NCBI GenBank assembly: GCA_949152475.1
Contig: OX424570.1
Coordinates: 24,982,694-25,046,693, forward strand
Source: Terebella lapidaria
Lineage: Eukaryota; Annelida; Polychaeta; Terebellida; Terebellidae
DNA length: 64,000 nucleotides
Direction of reading: 5' to 3'
How positions within the stretch are numbered: position 1 is the stretch's first letter; every line of letters begins with the position of its first letter. The notes below the pieces were generated by a model, which searched no databases, was not told the origin of the DNA, and was given only the letters and a program-made list of their open reading frames with translations. The position numbers and the translations under genes were made by a program. Shown one piece after another: positions 33,331 to 45,700 of the stretch.

Positions 33331-35270
33331 GTGCCCTGATGCTTTAATGTAAAACTATTTATGGAGCATTCATGAATTTGTGTTTTGAAGTTGTGTATTT
33401 TTCGTCTATTGTAATGATTTTTTAAAAGGTACAGATATTTTTATTTTATTTTACGAACTACCAGCATTTTGCTTCAATGTGAAATGTTGTATGGACAAGA
33501 TGTAAATTTAAGCTTCAAATTGTTGTACGTTTCGAATTATACACTATAATGACTTTTCAATATCTATAGATATAATGTGGAAAAGATGTACATTTCATAA
33601 ATTTTACTATCATAATGCCTTTTCAAAAATGTATTGATATATAATGTAGTACCTTATTGTGAACTTATCTGAGCAGAATTCTTGGTGCTATGTGCTTTTT
33701 TGTATTTTTCAGTACTATATTGATTATCTTATGTATTGGAAAATATGTATTTTTGAAAATTAACATAGTTGTACCTTAATATCTATTGTGTTATTTGATG
33801 GACTATTTTTAATGAAGTGACATTTGAGTTTTGTCCCTAAAATATTTCTTACCAAAATAAATCCTCATTGTGATATGTGTTTGATTATCAATTTGATACC
33901 CCAATGTCTCATTGTCAGATTATTTTTGGAAAAGGCCTTATTTGAGTGTGCAAGGTATATTTGTCCATAGCTGTTTCGCTATTCCTCGTATTTCGGTGTA
34001 TAAACAATCAATCAATAAACAACCAATCAACCTAAAATCTATTTGACAAAAAATGAGATGACAGAGAAATGGGCTAAGTATCAATGTACATTTTTAGGCT
34101 GATGGATAAATTGAATGAAGAGTCCTGTTCCTAGGATAGTGGTTAAGAGCTATAGAGACGTTTCGGCCTGTTACTTATGCCTGTAGTGTGTGTTTTATGT
34201 TATACCCGTGCTTCGGTTCGATAACCTATTGCCATGGCTTTGCGTCCGTCGTCCGTCTCTCCAAATTTTCATCTTTACAATCGAAGTTTACAATCGAATC
34301 TTCCTGAAATTTCGCACAGAGCTGCCTAAGAATATTTCAAGAGGGAAATATTTTTTAGTTTTTTTTCACAATTTTTTTTTCAAAATAACGGCCGTTTTTG
34401 GCGGAAAATGCCAATTTTGGAATATGATGGTCATTTTCTCAAAATCTGTTCAGTAACTGTTTTTTAGTTGATACATAAGACAATTTCATCCACTTTCCTT
34501 CATAATCGGAGCTGTATGGAGTGAAGTGGTGACCTTGAATTTGACCTTCAATGACCTTGGAAAGGTCAAAACGGCCTTTTTTGTCAAAAAACCCCAATGA
34601 TTATTGGACTCTGGCGATCATTTTCTCGAAATCTATCTTACTAGTTTTGAGATTCTTGTTTAAAAAATTCCCTGATGTACATTCATGATGTGTATGCGTT
34701 TCGTTGTCCTTGTGTTGCTAATCTGCGTGTGGCAGCCATTCTGATTTTTGGACGGGTTGGCGGATATTTTTTTTGCCAAATCAACTCACTATTCTTTTTT
34801 TTTTTAAACCCATTTTTTCTCGGCATTGTAATAATTTGGGGAAAGTTTCATCCAACTACTCCTTCATAATGGGAGTTTTATGGAGTAAATTCCTACAACA
34901 CTTCAAGATGGAGGAATATAAACATGGCGGACGAGTGAAAACAAGTTTTATGTGCTGGTATCTAGTATTTCTCAGTTGACGAACAAAATGTGACCAATAC
35001 CGATGTATTGATGCAGGTTAAGAGTAACAGGTATCTGCCGTCACATATGTACTAACAATTCAGTGGTCAGTTGGACTAATTAGATTATGGAGACTGTTTT
35101 GTGATTGTGACCCATAATATCGCCCAACCCAGCCCTTGTCGTGCTTGAGTGATTCTATCTAGGAGTTGGAACTTGGTCATTACATCACGCTCAATATTCG
35201 CCGTCACGCTCCAGTGATCCGTCAGTACAGTCGGCCATCTCACGCCTCATAGTGCATGATTCCATTGTCT
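33331..35270. other. AT-rich stretch with repeat remnants
   Basis: Contains a diverged copy of the repeat seen at 18630-19250 (near 34280-34470) and of the 'ggtgaccttgaatttgacc' family (34530-34580). No gene found. Confidence 0.4.
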
Positions 35271-35275
35271 CGAGC

Positions 35276-35332
35276 AGGTATCTATTTGTAATAAATACCT
35301 CCCACAGAGGTATCTATTTCCAATAAATACCT
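35276..35332. repeat. Two 25-bp palindromic repeats
   Basis: 35276-35300 and 35308-35332 are near-identical, each of the form AGGTATCTATTT..AATAAATACCT, and each is close to its own reverse complement. Confidence 0.6.
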
Positions 35333-35497
35333 GTCCCAGGTATTGAATGAAAATAAATCAATACTGGTGGACACAATAAACACACCGGGATTGTATTTTT
35401 TTATTGCCAAGCACTTACATGTATCAGACTTATATTACTCGATGTACATAAACAGCTAATGCTATGGTGTGTGAGTTTAATCCATGGGTCACAACAG

Positions 35498-35678
35498 TTA
35501 ATTTTTGGACATTTGGTTCATGTAATCATCCGCCTTGTGCAGACATCCAGTGAAAACGTATATATCCACAATATCCTTGGAATTCCGGAGGTTTTGATAA
35601 TATCCTGGGATATTCCACATCCGCAAATGTACCGGAATCCTAGAGAAGCCTCCAGAGATCACGCATAACGTAATTTTC
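35498..35678 (-). CDS. Possible terminal exon, glycosyltransferase-like start
   Basis: On the minus strand, acceptor TGTTTGCAG is followed by an open frame to a stop at 35498 encoding KITLCVISGGFSRIPVHLRM, then WNIPGYY and DIYVFTGCLHKADDY. The pattern 'K-I-x-L-C-x-S-G ... DxYVFTG' resembles the start of some sugar-transferase families (nucleotide-binding strand, then D.F/Y.H/FT). No partner exon was identified. It could be a chance open frame or a pseudogene fragment. Confidence 0.25.
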
Positions 35679-36605
35679 CTGCAAACATGAATGAAACATA
35701 CAAGCATGAATGTATGATTTTTCCTCTTCAAATCTAGTTTATAGCTATTCAGCATATGTATTATGGGAACAATTTGAACAGAACTTTCACTCCGCCATAT
35801 AAATTCAATGCACGAAATGCACACACAAAAAAACTGTTACTTACCAGAAGTCATGGATCAAACTTTATAATCGCCGTAGTGATTTTACGAGGAATTCTGT
35901 AAATACATGTGTACAAATCGCTTTTTATTTTCTTATAAGGATTGAAAGAACGCAGGATGAAGATGTTTGTTCGGGCATCAATTAGGATTCAATTCTTTGT
36001 ACACGAGTACAACCCGTTCGATTATGCAGAAGGAGAAAATGCTAATTTTGTTTCGAACTCAAAGAAAAAAGTGATATACTCACCGGTTTACAAATCTGGT
36101 ATGTTTAAGTACTGCATCTGGTTAGACAACAATTTTGAGTCATTCCCAGGAATAAGATTTTGCAACTGTATCCAACAAACAAGCACGTCAGAACACGCGT
36201 TTATATCCGCATGCATCATATCCATGTGTAGCATTTTTCATCACGAAAAGTCAATGTCACGTAGCTTGCTGTTTCAAAGTGAGCGCGCCGTTTGCCGCTT
36301 TTGTTTTTATAGGGTTCCATTTGAGCAATACTCACAAACGCGTTACTAGGGGGAGAAAACAGCTCAAAGGCACAGTGCGAGTCCACCAGAAACACACTCA
36401 ATTGGAACCATGCATACTGTAGCCATAACAACAGAATGCGGGCTAGGGTTGAAGGTACAAATCTATGAGCTGAGTCATGAGGTGAAGCAGTTTCTGTAGC
36501 GAGTAATAGATCCAAAGCTTTCCTGGCGGATACACTTGATTGGGCAAGGACTGTGCGTTGCATTTGCAGTTTTGTTCTCTTGATATACATGTATTATATA
36601 GTGAA

Positions 36606-36688
36606 TTACGTAGGGGGGGGGGGGGGGGTTACGGGGTACCAGAAATGTGTGCGTGTATGTGTGTGTGTGTGTGTGGGGGGGGGGGGGT
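36606..36688. repeat. Poly-G tracts and (TG)n microsatellite
   Basis: A run of about 18 G near 36611-36628 and a second G run at 36675-36687 flank a GT-rich tract at 36648-36674. Confidence 0.8.
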
Positions 36689-36696
36689 GCATGCAC

Positions 36697-36802
36697 CATG
36701 TCGGATAATGCCTACGGCTTCGTATTCCTCACGAATAGAAACCTCGGCCTTCGGCCTCGGTCTCTATTCGTGAGAAATACTCAGCCTAGGGCATTATCCT
36801 TT
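36697..36802. repeat. Hairpin-forming palindrome of about 105 bp
   Basis: The arms GATAATGCCT and AGGGCATTATCC lie at the outside, with CTCACGAATAGA and TCTATTCGTGAG inside and CGGCCTTCGGCCTCGG at the tip. It lies directly before the LINE and may be an independent foldback repeat. Confidence 0.6.
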
Positions 36803-36859
36803 ACATAGCACTCGACCCATCGCAACCAGACTGCTCGGTCCCTCCCGGCAAGCAACGCC

Positions 36860-37255
36860 ATGCAGCGCAGATCACAGAAAGCTACCATGTCTGATGAATT
36901 TGACATTAATGAAAGCCTTCTCACTAAAATGTCTGCACTCTTAGATGAGAAATTTGACGAAAAATTACTCCCCATCAAAGAATCTATCCTGCATATGAGC
37001 AAGGAGTTGCACAAATCTGTTATGGTAGCGAATGAAGCACTTGAAACTGCAAAAAATGCCCGAACGGATGCAAGACAAGCTTTGGAGATTGCCAAGTCTG
37101 CGGAGATGGCGATAACAAACGCTACAAACGCAGTGGACGACGCAGTTGACATATCCAAGAAAACATCCGAAACAACTATGAGGCTAGTGAGTCGTATTGA
37201 GCAACTGGAAGCTGACCTCTCCGAAAGTAAAGCTCGCCAAGTTGAACAATATGAA
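36860..37255 (+). pseudogene. LINE ORF1, N-terminal coiled-coil part
   Basis: Encodes MSDEFDINESLLTKMSALLD onward from 36887 (an upstream in-frame ATG lies at 36860). Residues about 25-130 are a long alpha-helical, heptad-rich coiled coil (KNARTDARQALEIAKSAEMA and so on), as in the trimerising region of L1/CR1-type ORF1 proteins. The frame is cut at 37255 by the LTR element and resumes directly after it at 50701. Confidence 0.7.
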
Positions 37256-38010
37256 TGTGAAGAATATCGTTCACGGCCGATATTAAGCCGGTTTAACTGG
37301 GTCGTCGTGTGATTCAATAAGCCGGCAGTTTCAATTCAACTGTTTATTGTGGTGATAAGAACAATGATTCAGTCACTCACAATCAGGGCCGCACTCTCAC
37401 CTACGTCGGGTGATATCCCAGTCGAATGTATATATTCCTAGTATAGTCCTTTATATAACTTGTACATATATCCAATGGTTTCTATATCACTTGTATTCAG
37501 TTCGTATATTAATAATCGACAGACTTCACAGGAGCTTTTTGTATAGACGTCCTGTCACTGGGATTTACACTACTCTTCTGCGCAGTAGACCGGGGCCGAG
37601 GGACCATGTGGCTGTGTAATTTCCCGCCAAGTGTAAGCGGTGTTGTGATAGGTTGAATGTGTGGTGCAATGCGCTGATGTCACCGGGAAAGTGGGTTTCC
37701 CCGGCTCGTGTCAATACTTGTAATGCCTGTATCTGTGCACGTGATGTATGGAGTATGTGTGTCAAGTTCTATGTTTAGAAGTCAGTGCATGTGGAGGTCA
37801 AGGTCGAGTAAACGGGGCCGAGTGTACTGAGCTAGCGGGGCCGCAGGTGCGTGGTTTGACCTGTGTATGTAACCATGACTACATGGAGTTTATACCTGTG
37901 ATCGTATAGTGTGTACTTGTCCTGTATGTAAGTCATGTAGAATGAATGTTTGTTGTGGAAATGTGTAGTGCGCGGGAGGGACGGGAGTAACAGTCGCTAA
38001 AATTACTACA
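37256..38010 (-). repeat. 3' LTR of the gypsy element
   Basis: This is the downstream LTR in the element's orientation. It is preceded by a polypurine stretch whose core is TGAAGGGGTGT on the minus strand (38013-38023). Confidence 0.92.
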
Positions 38011-38522
38011 TAACACCCCTTCATTAATTCTACGCCCTCGGAATTACCCTCCCCGGACCCTACCGTCGCCAAAAACTAAACAATAAAAAGCTAAGAAGTC
38101 CTAAAGGTCAAACCCAAAAGCACACACACACACACGCCGCGCGAAATGAGAAAACACTGCATACAATAAAAATCCCTAACTGTCAAAATAAACGTCAGCA
38201 GTCAGTCCGTCAGCAGTCTCTACGATGATACATATACAGATACATTCATAACAATGACTGATGAGAAATGGAATGTAAGAGATGGAATGATAAACAAAAC
38301 TCCTCGACGTTTCAAAGTGAAACAGAACTAAAACTTTAAGAGTCTATTAAACTGAAATAAAATGTAGATTAAATCTAACTAAATTACATGTATAAAAACG
38401 AAAAGCCGTGACTAGGATAAAATATATATACAACTATTTACACAATATACAAGTCCGTGACCAGGATGACCGGTCGCTAGCTGGGGCCGTAGTCAAGGGC
38501 CGAACAGTTCTGGGTCGAGATG

Positions 38523-41321
38523 TTACTTGCCCTCCCGTTCACGCCTGCTGGCGGGAGGAGGCGGGGCCGCTGGCGACGCCTGCCGCATGAGCTGTAGCTG
38601 CTCGTCCGGGGGAAGTCTTGGCAAGATGGACACAATTGTGGCCAACAACTCCCCCGGGATGGTCGGTGTAGTCGGGGTCGACGGAGCTTGTGCTTCCGAT
38701 GGCGTCGGGGCCGGAGTCGCTTGTAGCCGAGTGATTTCCTGTTGTTGGTGGGCGACTTGGTCCTCCAACTGAGTCACACGGACTCGAAGCCGTAGATTTT
38801 CCTCAGATAAGGCGTCCGGGAACGTGGGCTGGTGGCGCTCGTGCAGAGCACCCATCCCAAAGCCGACAGACAGGCCGTTATATTCTGCCTGCCTGATGTG
38901 GTGATCCAGGGCCGACAGGTACTCCCGACGAATTAGTCGCAAATACTGGTGCGCTAAATCATCAGCGCGGGCGAGTGACAGGGTCGGAAGGTGCTCCTCC
39001 GGTTCTGACGGCAGGAGCAAGGGGTCGGCGTTGTGGGCGGCCTGTTCGAGACGAGCCGTCCAAAAGTCCTCGTGAAATCCGAGGTAGTTCGGGAGCCGCT
39101 GGGCGTCCTCATCTCGCAGGAAGTCCGTGAGGTCGGGGTTCTGGCCGGGTAGCGCCTGCAGGCCGGGAAGCGAACGAGTCGCCAGACGTCTGCCGTGTTG
39201 CCGCAGAAATTGAAAGTCGGCCGCGAACTCGCCGGACCCATGGAACGGTAAACGTTCGTCGAGATCCCTGTGGAGCGACTCAAGCTGCTCCGGGTCGTCC
39301 ACTTGGAGTCGGGGCCGGTCTCTATCGGTGCCGCGTGTCGGGACGGAGCACAGAGGTTCCACTTCCTCCGTGAGGTACGGCGGGAGCGGGACGGGTTCCA
39401 CCATCCTTCGTGAAGGCTCTGGTGAGGATTCCGGGGTCGAGAACGGTGTCGGGGTCGCACGTGCAGGAGATCCGGGTGCAATCTCCCTGAGTGGAGGCGG
39501 CCGATCCTCAGCTGGACTCTTCGGCTCGGGAGTCTCCTTGCCGGTTGATGACGATACCGGTGTGGTATTCAGGGGTCGACTTGGGAGTGGCGGATACTCC
39601 TCAGGTGGAGGGACCAATCCCTCACAGACTCGGTAGTCCGTGACGTTAGAGGCCGTGGGTCGTTCCACAACCATCCGCCGGGGTATGATATCCGACGGCC
39701 GAGCTCTAGACGGGGTCGAAGATGTCACTGTGGTGACCGGTCGAGTTGTCGCTGGCGACGCCACTGTCGCGAACGAAGCCGTCGTGACGACTGCCGAGGC
39801 CGAAACACCGGTGGTCGTTGTCGGGACCTCCTCCGCCGTGCTCACCGATGTTGTCTGGTAATTTATGGGCCGAACGAAGAAGATCGTACTGGGTCGTCGA
39901 ATTCGAACCCGCGTGTTCATGGTCTCGATGTCACTGACCATGCGGGTAAGCCGAATCTCGTCTGCCGGGGTCGAAGCACGATTGTACTCCAGTCGACGGA
40001 GTACCTGTTGCACTTCCGGGGCCGAGTTGGGCGGATAATGCTCAAAGAGCTCTGGCGCCATGTGCCAGATGCCGAACGTCAGGACGGTGTTGACATCCCT
40101 CCTGAAGATCGGGATGTTGGCCGGAACTCTTGGGGGTCGATAATTCGGGTTCGGCTGCATGTCGACTCTGCAGCGTAGCGCGAACCTGACGAGCATGGGG
40201 CCGGATGCCGATAGTCGTCCCTCCTGGTAGAAGGGGAACGACGTCACGTGTTGCGGGGTCGCTTGAGACAGATGCCGGAACATCTCCTCCTGGGCCAATG
40301 TCCGGAAGCCGTCGCGGGCTGGACACACGAAGTAGCGCAGGAATGGAAAATGATACGCTAGCACGTGCGCATCGAGACTCTGGGCCGTCCGAAAAGGTCC
40401 GCGTCGTGGCACGGAGGACCACTGTCGCTCTCCTGCTCCTTCCTCTTCGCCGATGCAGAAGGGGCACTCGAATCGACCGTCTCCACGCTGTAGCGGGGCC
40501 AATGTGAGGAGGTTTCCCTCCGACAGGGTCGACTGCTCATCGAAGTTGTGGATGTGGCCGAATCCAGCGCTTCGATTTCGCTTACTGAGTGGAACCTTGT
40601 TCCAGTCTATGGGCCGAGTTCCGTAGGGTGTCACGGGAGGTGGCACCAATTCCATCAATTCCGCCACTTGCCGACGGAAAGTCGAGGTCGGGGCCGTAAT
40701 AGCAGATCCGCCGCTGGAGCGTGACGAACTGCTGGAGGTCGATCGGGCTCCCGCTCCATGCTTCTTCTTGAAAGAAGTATAAGTTCTCTTGTTTGGAGAA
40801 CGGGAGGCCGCAGGTCGTGCTACCGCCGAACCGGAAGCAGGTGAAGTCGGGGCCGGAGCGATCGGGGCGATCACCTGATTTGCTGGGTCGGGTTGGCGGC
40901 TCGCGGTGGCGACTCGTTGAGCTTCTTGGGCCGCTTGTCGTGCTTCAATTGCACGCTGGACGATACTTCCGCCCTCCTCGAGTCGGCGGAAGCGTTCGGG
41001 GTCGATATTGAAGATGTCGTCCGGAGTCGGGCTCGGTGTGTGGCGCTCTCCTCGTTGCGCCAGCTTGTTCCGGGCCGTTTTGGGTCGCGCTCCCTTTTCC
41101 GATCCACTTGCCGTGTCACTGAGCGTGACTGGATCGCGCTGCTCAGGCTGCGAGTCGGGGCCGGACGAAACTTCGTTGTCGGGGACGATTATGGGATGAT
41201 CTGATTCATCCCCGGTGTCGATTACCTGGACGGTGATGTTATCGCCGTCCAACTTAACTGTGCGGGGCCGAATGTCACCTGGGTCGCCATTTTCCCGGTC
41301 GTCTCCGGGTTTGTCAGCCAT
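38523..41321 (-). CDS. Third ORF of the gypsy element (932 aa), unknown function
   Basis: Lies after pol, where envelope genes sit in some gypsy elements, but no signal peptide or membrane-spanning segment is visible, so an envelope role is not supported. Residues about 1-260 are disordered and charged. Around residue 285 there is a cysteine/histidine cluster, CPFCIGEEEG and later LDAHVLAYHFPFLRYFVC, resembling a C2H2-like zinc finger. A Pro/Ser/Thr-rich stretch follows. Near the C-terminus is a leucine-zipper-like helix, LSEENLRLRVRVTQLEDQVA. It could be a nucleic-acid-binding or regulatory protein; that is inference from the cysteine/histidine cluster and zipper only. No family was recognised. 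Confidence 0.75.
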   Translation of the reverse strand: MADKPGDDRENGDPGDIRPRTVKLDGDNITVQVIDTGDESDHPIIVPDNEVSSGPDSQPEQRDPVTLSDTASGSEKGARPKTARNKLAQRGERHTPSPTPDDIFNIDPERFRRLEEGGSIVQRAIEARQAAQEAQRVATASRQPDPANQVIAPIAPAPTSPASGSAVARPAASRSPNKRTYTSFKKKHGAGARSTSSSSSRSSGGSAITAPTSTFRRQVAELMELVPPPVTPYGTRPIDWNKVPLSKRNRSAGFGHIHNFDEQSTLSEGNLLTLAPLQRGDGRFECPFCIGEEEGAGERQWSSVPRRGPFRTAQSLDAHVLAYHFPFLRYFVCPARDGFRTLAQEEMFRHLSQATPQHVTSFPFYQEGRLSASGPMLVRFALRCRVDMQPNPNYRPPRVPANIPIFRRDVNTVLTFGIWHMAPELFEHYPPNSAPEVQQVLRRLEYNRASTPADEIRLTRMVSDIETMNTRVRIRRPSTIFFVRPINYQTTSVSTAEEVPTTTTGVSASAVVTTASFATVASPATTRPVTTVTSSTPSRARPSDIIPRRMVVERPTASNVTDYRVCEGLVPPPEEYPPLPSRPLNTTPVSSSTGKETPEPKSPAEDRPPPLREIAPGSPARATPTPFSTPESSPEPSRRMVEPVPLPPYLTEEVEPLCSVPTRGTDRDRPRLQVDDPEQLESLHRDLDERLPFHGSGEFAADFQFLRQHGRRLATRSLPGLQALPGQNPDLTDFLRDEDAQRLPNYLGFHEDFWTARLEQAAHNADPLLLPSEPEEHLPTLSLARADDLAHQYLRLIRREYLSALDHHIRQAEYNGLSVGFGMGALHERHQPTFPDALSEENLRLRVRVTQLEDQVAHQQQEITRLQATPAPTPSEAQAPSTPTTPTIPGELLATIVSILPRLPPDEQLQLMRQASPAAPPPPASRREREGK

Positions 41322-42768
41322 GCTGACGGGCCGAAATCAAGCCGAAGTACTTCCCAAGTACTGACTAGGCTGGTTGTAACAAAGTCTGGATTTCTTCAAA
41401 ACCAGCCTAGTTCAAATGCCGATAATCCAAGCCGAATTAACTCCAAAGTCTTGTGACCAGGATTTCAATAATATCACAGTTTATAGGCCGATAATTATTG
41501 TTTGATTAGCACAGTTTTTAGGACGATAGTCTGTATCACAATAGCCGAAACTTCAAGTCCGTCTTCCTCCTTCAAAGTCTCAGGCACAAGTGTCCTGATT
41601 GCCGCTAATCTTCAATGCCGTACACAAAGATGCTGACAGCATCTCGATTCTTAGAACTGGGCCGGGGGGCGCTCTCTATATGTATAGAAAACGTCTTTAC
41701 GCTATGTATCATTGTTCCAAGCGTACACACAGCAAGGCGGGGCCGTCGTCAAGGGAACGCGGAGCGATCCTTCTCTGACCTCTTGGGTCAGTCCATTACG
41801 ACAGTAGGGGTGTCCTCACACTGTCCAGATTTCCGTATGTCCATCTGCCGTCCCCTGGATAACTCGTGCCGAATCATTGTCTATTTATACTAGTCGACTG
41901 TTCGAATTACTGGGCTCTTTTTGCCCGACGACTCACTATTGTAATTATTAGGGGAGACTTCATGTAGGTGCTGTAAACAGCTAAAATGTTTATTAGCGCT
42001 CGTGCGTGCCTTGTGAACTAATCAGTCTATCGTTCCTTCTCCCACAAATTAGCGCACAATAAACTACGGGGTCGAGTTGCTGTTTCACAGACGACACACA
42101 GTTATCAAAGGCTGAGATATGAATATCAATCACTCACAGGGGCGGACATCGTTCCATTCATTTTCAGCCAGTTCACAGGACGACGGGGCCGCAAATATTG
42201 TAGGGGTCGAAATTGCAATGAACTGGGTCGGTCACACCGCGGCGCTTTGAATATTTTGGGTGATGAATTTGATGACAGGCCGCATCTTGGCATGATAGCT
42301 ATGTAGTGACTGGTTCACGTACCACTGGGCCGTTCCTCCGAATATTACATGGAGTGAGTAGAGGCTCTGTCGACGCATACTCCAGAACGAATCACACTAT
42401 CACCTCTTCGACAACTAAGTGGCCTTACTCACGGTGTGACTGGTTTTTATCCTCTTCGGCTGACACATGGATGGAAGCTTTACATGATAGTTTTAGTCAT
42501 TGCGTAACATACGCTTTGATCAATGGTACATGTTATACGGGGTCGAAACATATATCATAATGCAACCAATTTTTCCACCAGCATCATAATTATAATATCA
42601 TATCTAGTGTGTATATAACGAATTTGCCTCACTGACATCTTGTACATATTAAATGCATATATTGTTATTGTAATATAATATATTATTATGGGGAAAGACA
42701 TGATATCATAGTCCATTAGACATGCATAATTCATCATCAATGATATCAATCAGATAACAAGGCCGGGG
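41322..42768 (-). other. Spacer between pol and the third ORF
   Basis: About 1.45 kb inside the gypsy element without a convincing ORF. The GGTCG/GGCCG words that mark the whole element continue here, for example at 42070, 42187, 42205, 42226, 42278 and 42328. A subgenomic promoter or splice site for ORF3 could lie here; none was identified. Confidence 0.4.
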
Positions 42769-45700
42769 TTATCTGTATCGGTCCGGTTTGCGTGCGTTGC
42801 GTCTGGGTCGATTTGGTCGTGCAGGCGGGGGCGTAGCCTCGCTTGTCTCAGGGTCGGAAGATACCACAGGCTTTTGCCTGCGCGTCTTGCGTGCCGGTTT
42901 TGGAGTGTCGGAACTTGATCTACGTGATCTTTTCCGGTGCCGATGTCGACTTGAGCCGGATGAGGTCGAAGATCGCGGTTGGCGATTCTGGGTCGTGGGC
43001 GAATCAGACTCTGCTGTTTGGTCTGAATCGGTATGCCGATCTTGGACTGTTACCTCCCAAGGGTAATAGAACTCCTTGAGAAGTCCCATGGGGTCGGGTG
43101 ACTGTTCTGGGTCGGACTTGCTTGACGACGACGTGGGTCGTACAGGGTCGGAGTAGATGTGGACCGCTTGGTTGTCACCTTCGTATGGCTTGAGCACATC
43201 CAGATGAACAACACGAGTGTTCCAAGGGTTGGAAACCAGGGCGATTCGGTAATCCACCTCGGTTACACGGTCGATGATCCTCCAGGGACCAGTCCAGGGC
43301 CGAGCGAACTTATTATTCTGCGTGAGTGGCAGATAATAATACCGGACCAGTTCGCCTGGTTGAAACTGGGGTCGTGGTTTCGCGTGGGCGTCATAACCCA
43401 TCTTTTGCCGAATTGCCGCTTTCTCGAGATGGTCTTGGGCGAAACCGTGGGCCGTCCTGATGGCTTGCCGCAAATACTCCACATACTCCGGACCACACGG
43501 AGGTAGAGGCTCAGGGTCGTAGGTCGGAAACATGAGGTCGACTGGCAAGTTACACTCGTGTCCATACACCATCAGATGCGGGGTGCATCCCGTGGACGAG
43601 TGTACTGAGGTTCGATAGGCCATTAACACATATGGCAGGTGCAAGTCCCAATCGTTTGCACGATCGCTGACGAACGCACTCAGCATGTTGAGCAATGTCC
43701 TGTTGAATCGCTCAACCTGGCCGTCGCTCTGGGGTCGGTATGGGGTCGTACGAATCTTCTTAGCGCCCAGTAGACGCACAACATGCCGGAACAGGGACGA
43801 CTCAAACTCAGTACCTTGATCGCTATGGACCGCTTTGGGGACACCGTGGTAGACTATCCACCGATTCACCAGGGTGTCGGCAACATTTTTGGCCGTATGT
43901 CGCCGTAGCGGAAAAGCGTCAGTGTACTTCGTAAAGTAGTCCGACACGACTAGTACATACCGATAGCCTCTTCCCGTGACCTTGTGGGTGTCGAGGATGT
44001 CCATCGCTATTCTGTCGAACGGCGCTCCTGTCGGTAGCTGTGTCAGGGGCGATCTTTTTGGGGCCGGTTTACCCTTGCGGGTCACACATTGCGGGCAGCG
44101 GGCACACCAGCGGGCGACGTCCAGCGCCAAGCCGGGCCAGTAGAATCGGCGCCTGACTCTCTCGATGGTACGCTGTATGCCGAGATGTCCGACAATCTTG
44201 AGGTCGTGTAGTTGGTGCAAAACTTGTGTCCTAAGTGCTACGGGGAGCACGGTTTGCACCACGGGCCGTCCAGCAGGGTCGGGTTTTATATGTCGAACCA
44301 GCACTCCGTCTTGTAGCGCCAGGAGGTTCCAGCGAGAAACCAGTGTCTTTACCTCCTCTCCTTGGCGGGCGACTTCTCGCGAGTCGGGCTTGGTGCCGGC
44401 TAGTATCCATTGCCGCACTTTTCCGACGCTGGGGTCGGCTTGCTGTGTCGCGACAATGTCCTGGGTCGAATAGTCCGAAAGCCATTTTTGTCCATCAAGT
44501 GTGGCGTCCAAAGCACGGACTCGAACAACTTGGCGTGCCGAAACTAGCTGGGGCAAGACCGGTGATGTTATCGAATCACTGTCCAGGAGGTCTGCCCTTG
44601 TCTGGGTCGGAACAACAGTTATCCGACGAACTGGAAGTTCTCCGGAACTTGTTTCTGGGTCGGTCGGAGGTGTGACGAGTCGTCCGGGACAGTCTTGGTG
44701 TTTGCAACTGTGGCACCGTGACAAGCCGTCGGCGTTACCGTGTAATTTTCCGGGTCGATGCTCTATCCGAAAGTCATACTGCTGTAGCTTGGCGAGCCAC
44801 CTAGCGAGCATGCCGTCGGCGTCGCTGTAGTTTTTCAGCCACCTTAGCGAGCTATGGTCGGTTCGGAGGAGGAATTTCCTACCCCAGAGGTAGTGCCGAT
44901 AGTGTTGCACCATCTCAACTACTGCCAGTAGTTCCCGATAGGTGGTGCAATAGTTCCGCTGGGTCCGGGACAGGGTCTTGCTGGCGAACCCGATGGGGAT
45001 CTCCTTCCCGTTAACCCTTTGTGAGAGGGCTCCTCCCACAGCAAAGCCGCTTGCATCCGTATCGAGGATGAAGTAGTCCTCCGGATTCTGGGTCGGATGA
45101 GCGAGCTTGGGCGCCTTGATGAGGGCGTCGCGGAGTCGCTGGAAAGCTCGTCGCTGGGCCGGTCCCCAAGTGAAGTGGCATTCACCTTGGGTAAGCGCTA
45201 CGAGAGGTTCAGCGATCTCAGCGTAGTCCTTGATGAATCGCCTGTGGTAGTTGGCAAAACCAAGGAAAGCCCTGACGTCGGTGATCTCGCACGGGGTCGG
45301 CCATTCTCTGATGGCTTTGACTTTGTTGGGGTCGACTCGGATTCCTTGGCCGCTCACTATGAACCCTAAGTACAAGATTTCCCGTTGGAATAACTCACAC
45401 TTCTTGGGCTGAAGTTTCAGGCCTGCCGATCTAATTCGATCCAGGACCGCTTCCAGGTTCGCGAGTGCCTGGTCGAATGTTCTGCCGTAAGCTATCACGT
45501 CGTCGAGATAGCACATACACCGGGTCCACAAGTAACCACGGAGTATGGTCTCCATAAGCCGTTCAAAGGTTGCCGGGGCGTTGCTAAGGCCGAATGGCAT
45601 GACCTTAAACTGATAGAGTCCCTTCCTTGTGGCGAAGGCAGTCTTCGGTCTGTCGCTGGGGTCGACTTCAACCTGCCAGTAGCCAGAGGCCAGGTCTAGG

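Noticed and set aside
35942-36349. 135-aa plus-strand open frame
   Set aside because: No recognisable family, no signal peptide and no supporting neighbour; the overlapping antisense frame is of similar length.
38523-41321. Envelope gene for the gypsy element
   Set aside because: Position fits, but there is no signal peptide, membrane-spanning segment or fusion-like stretch.
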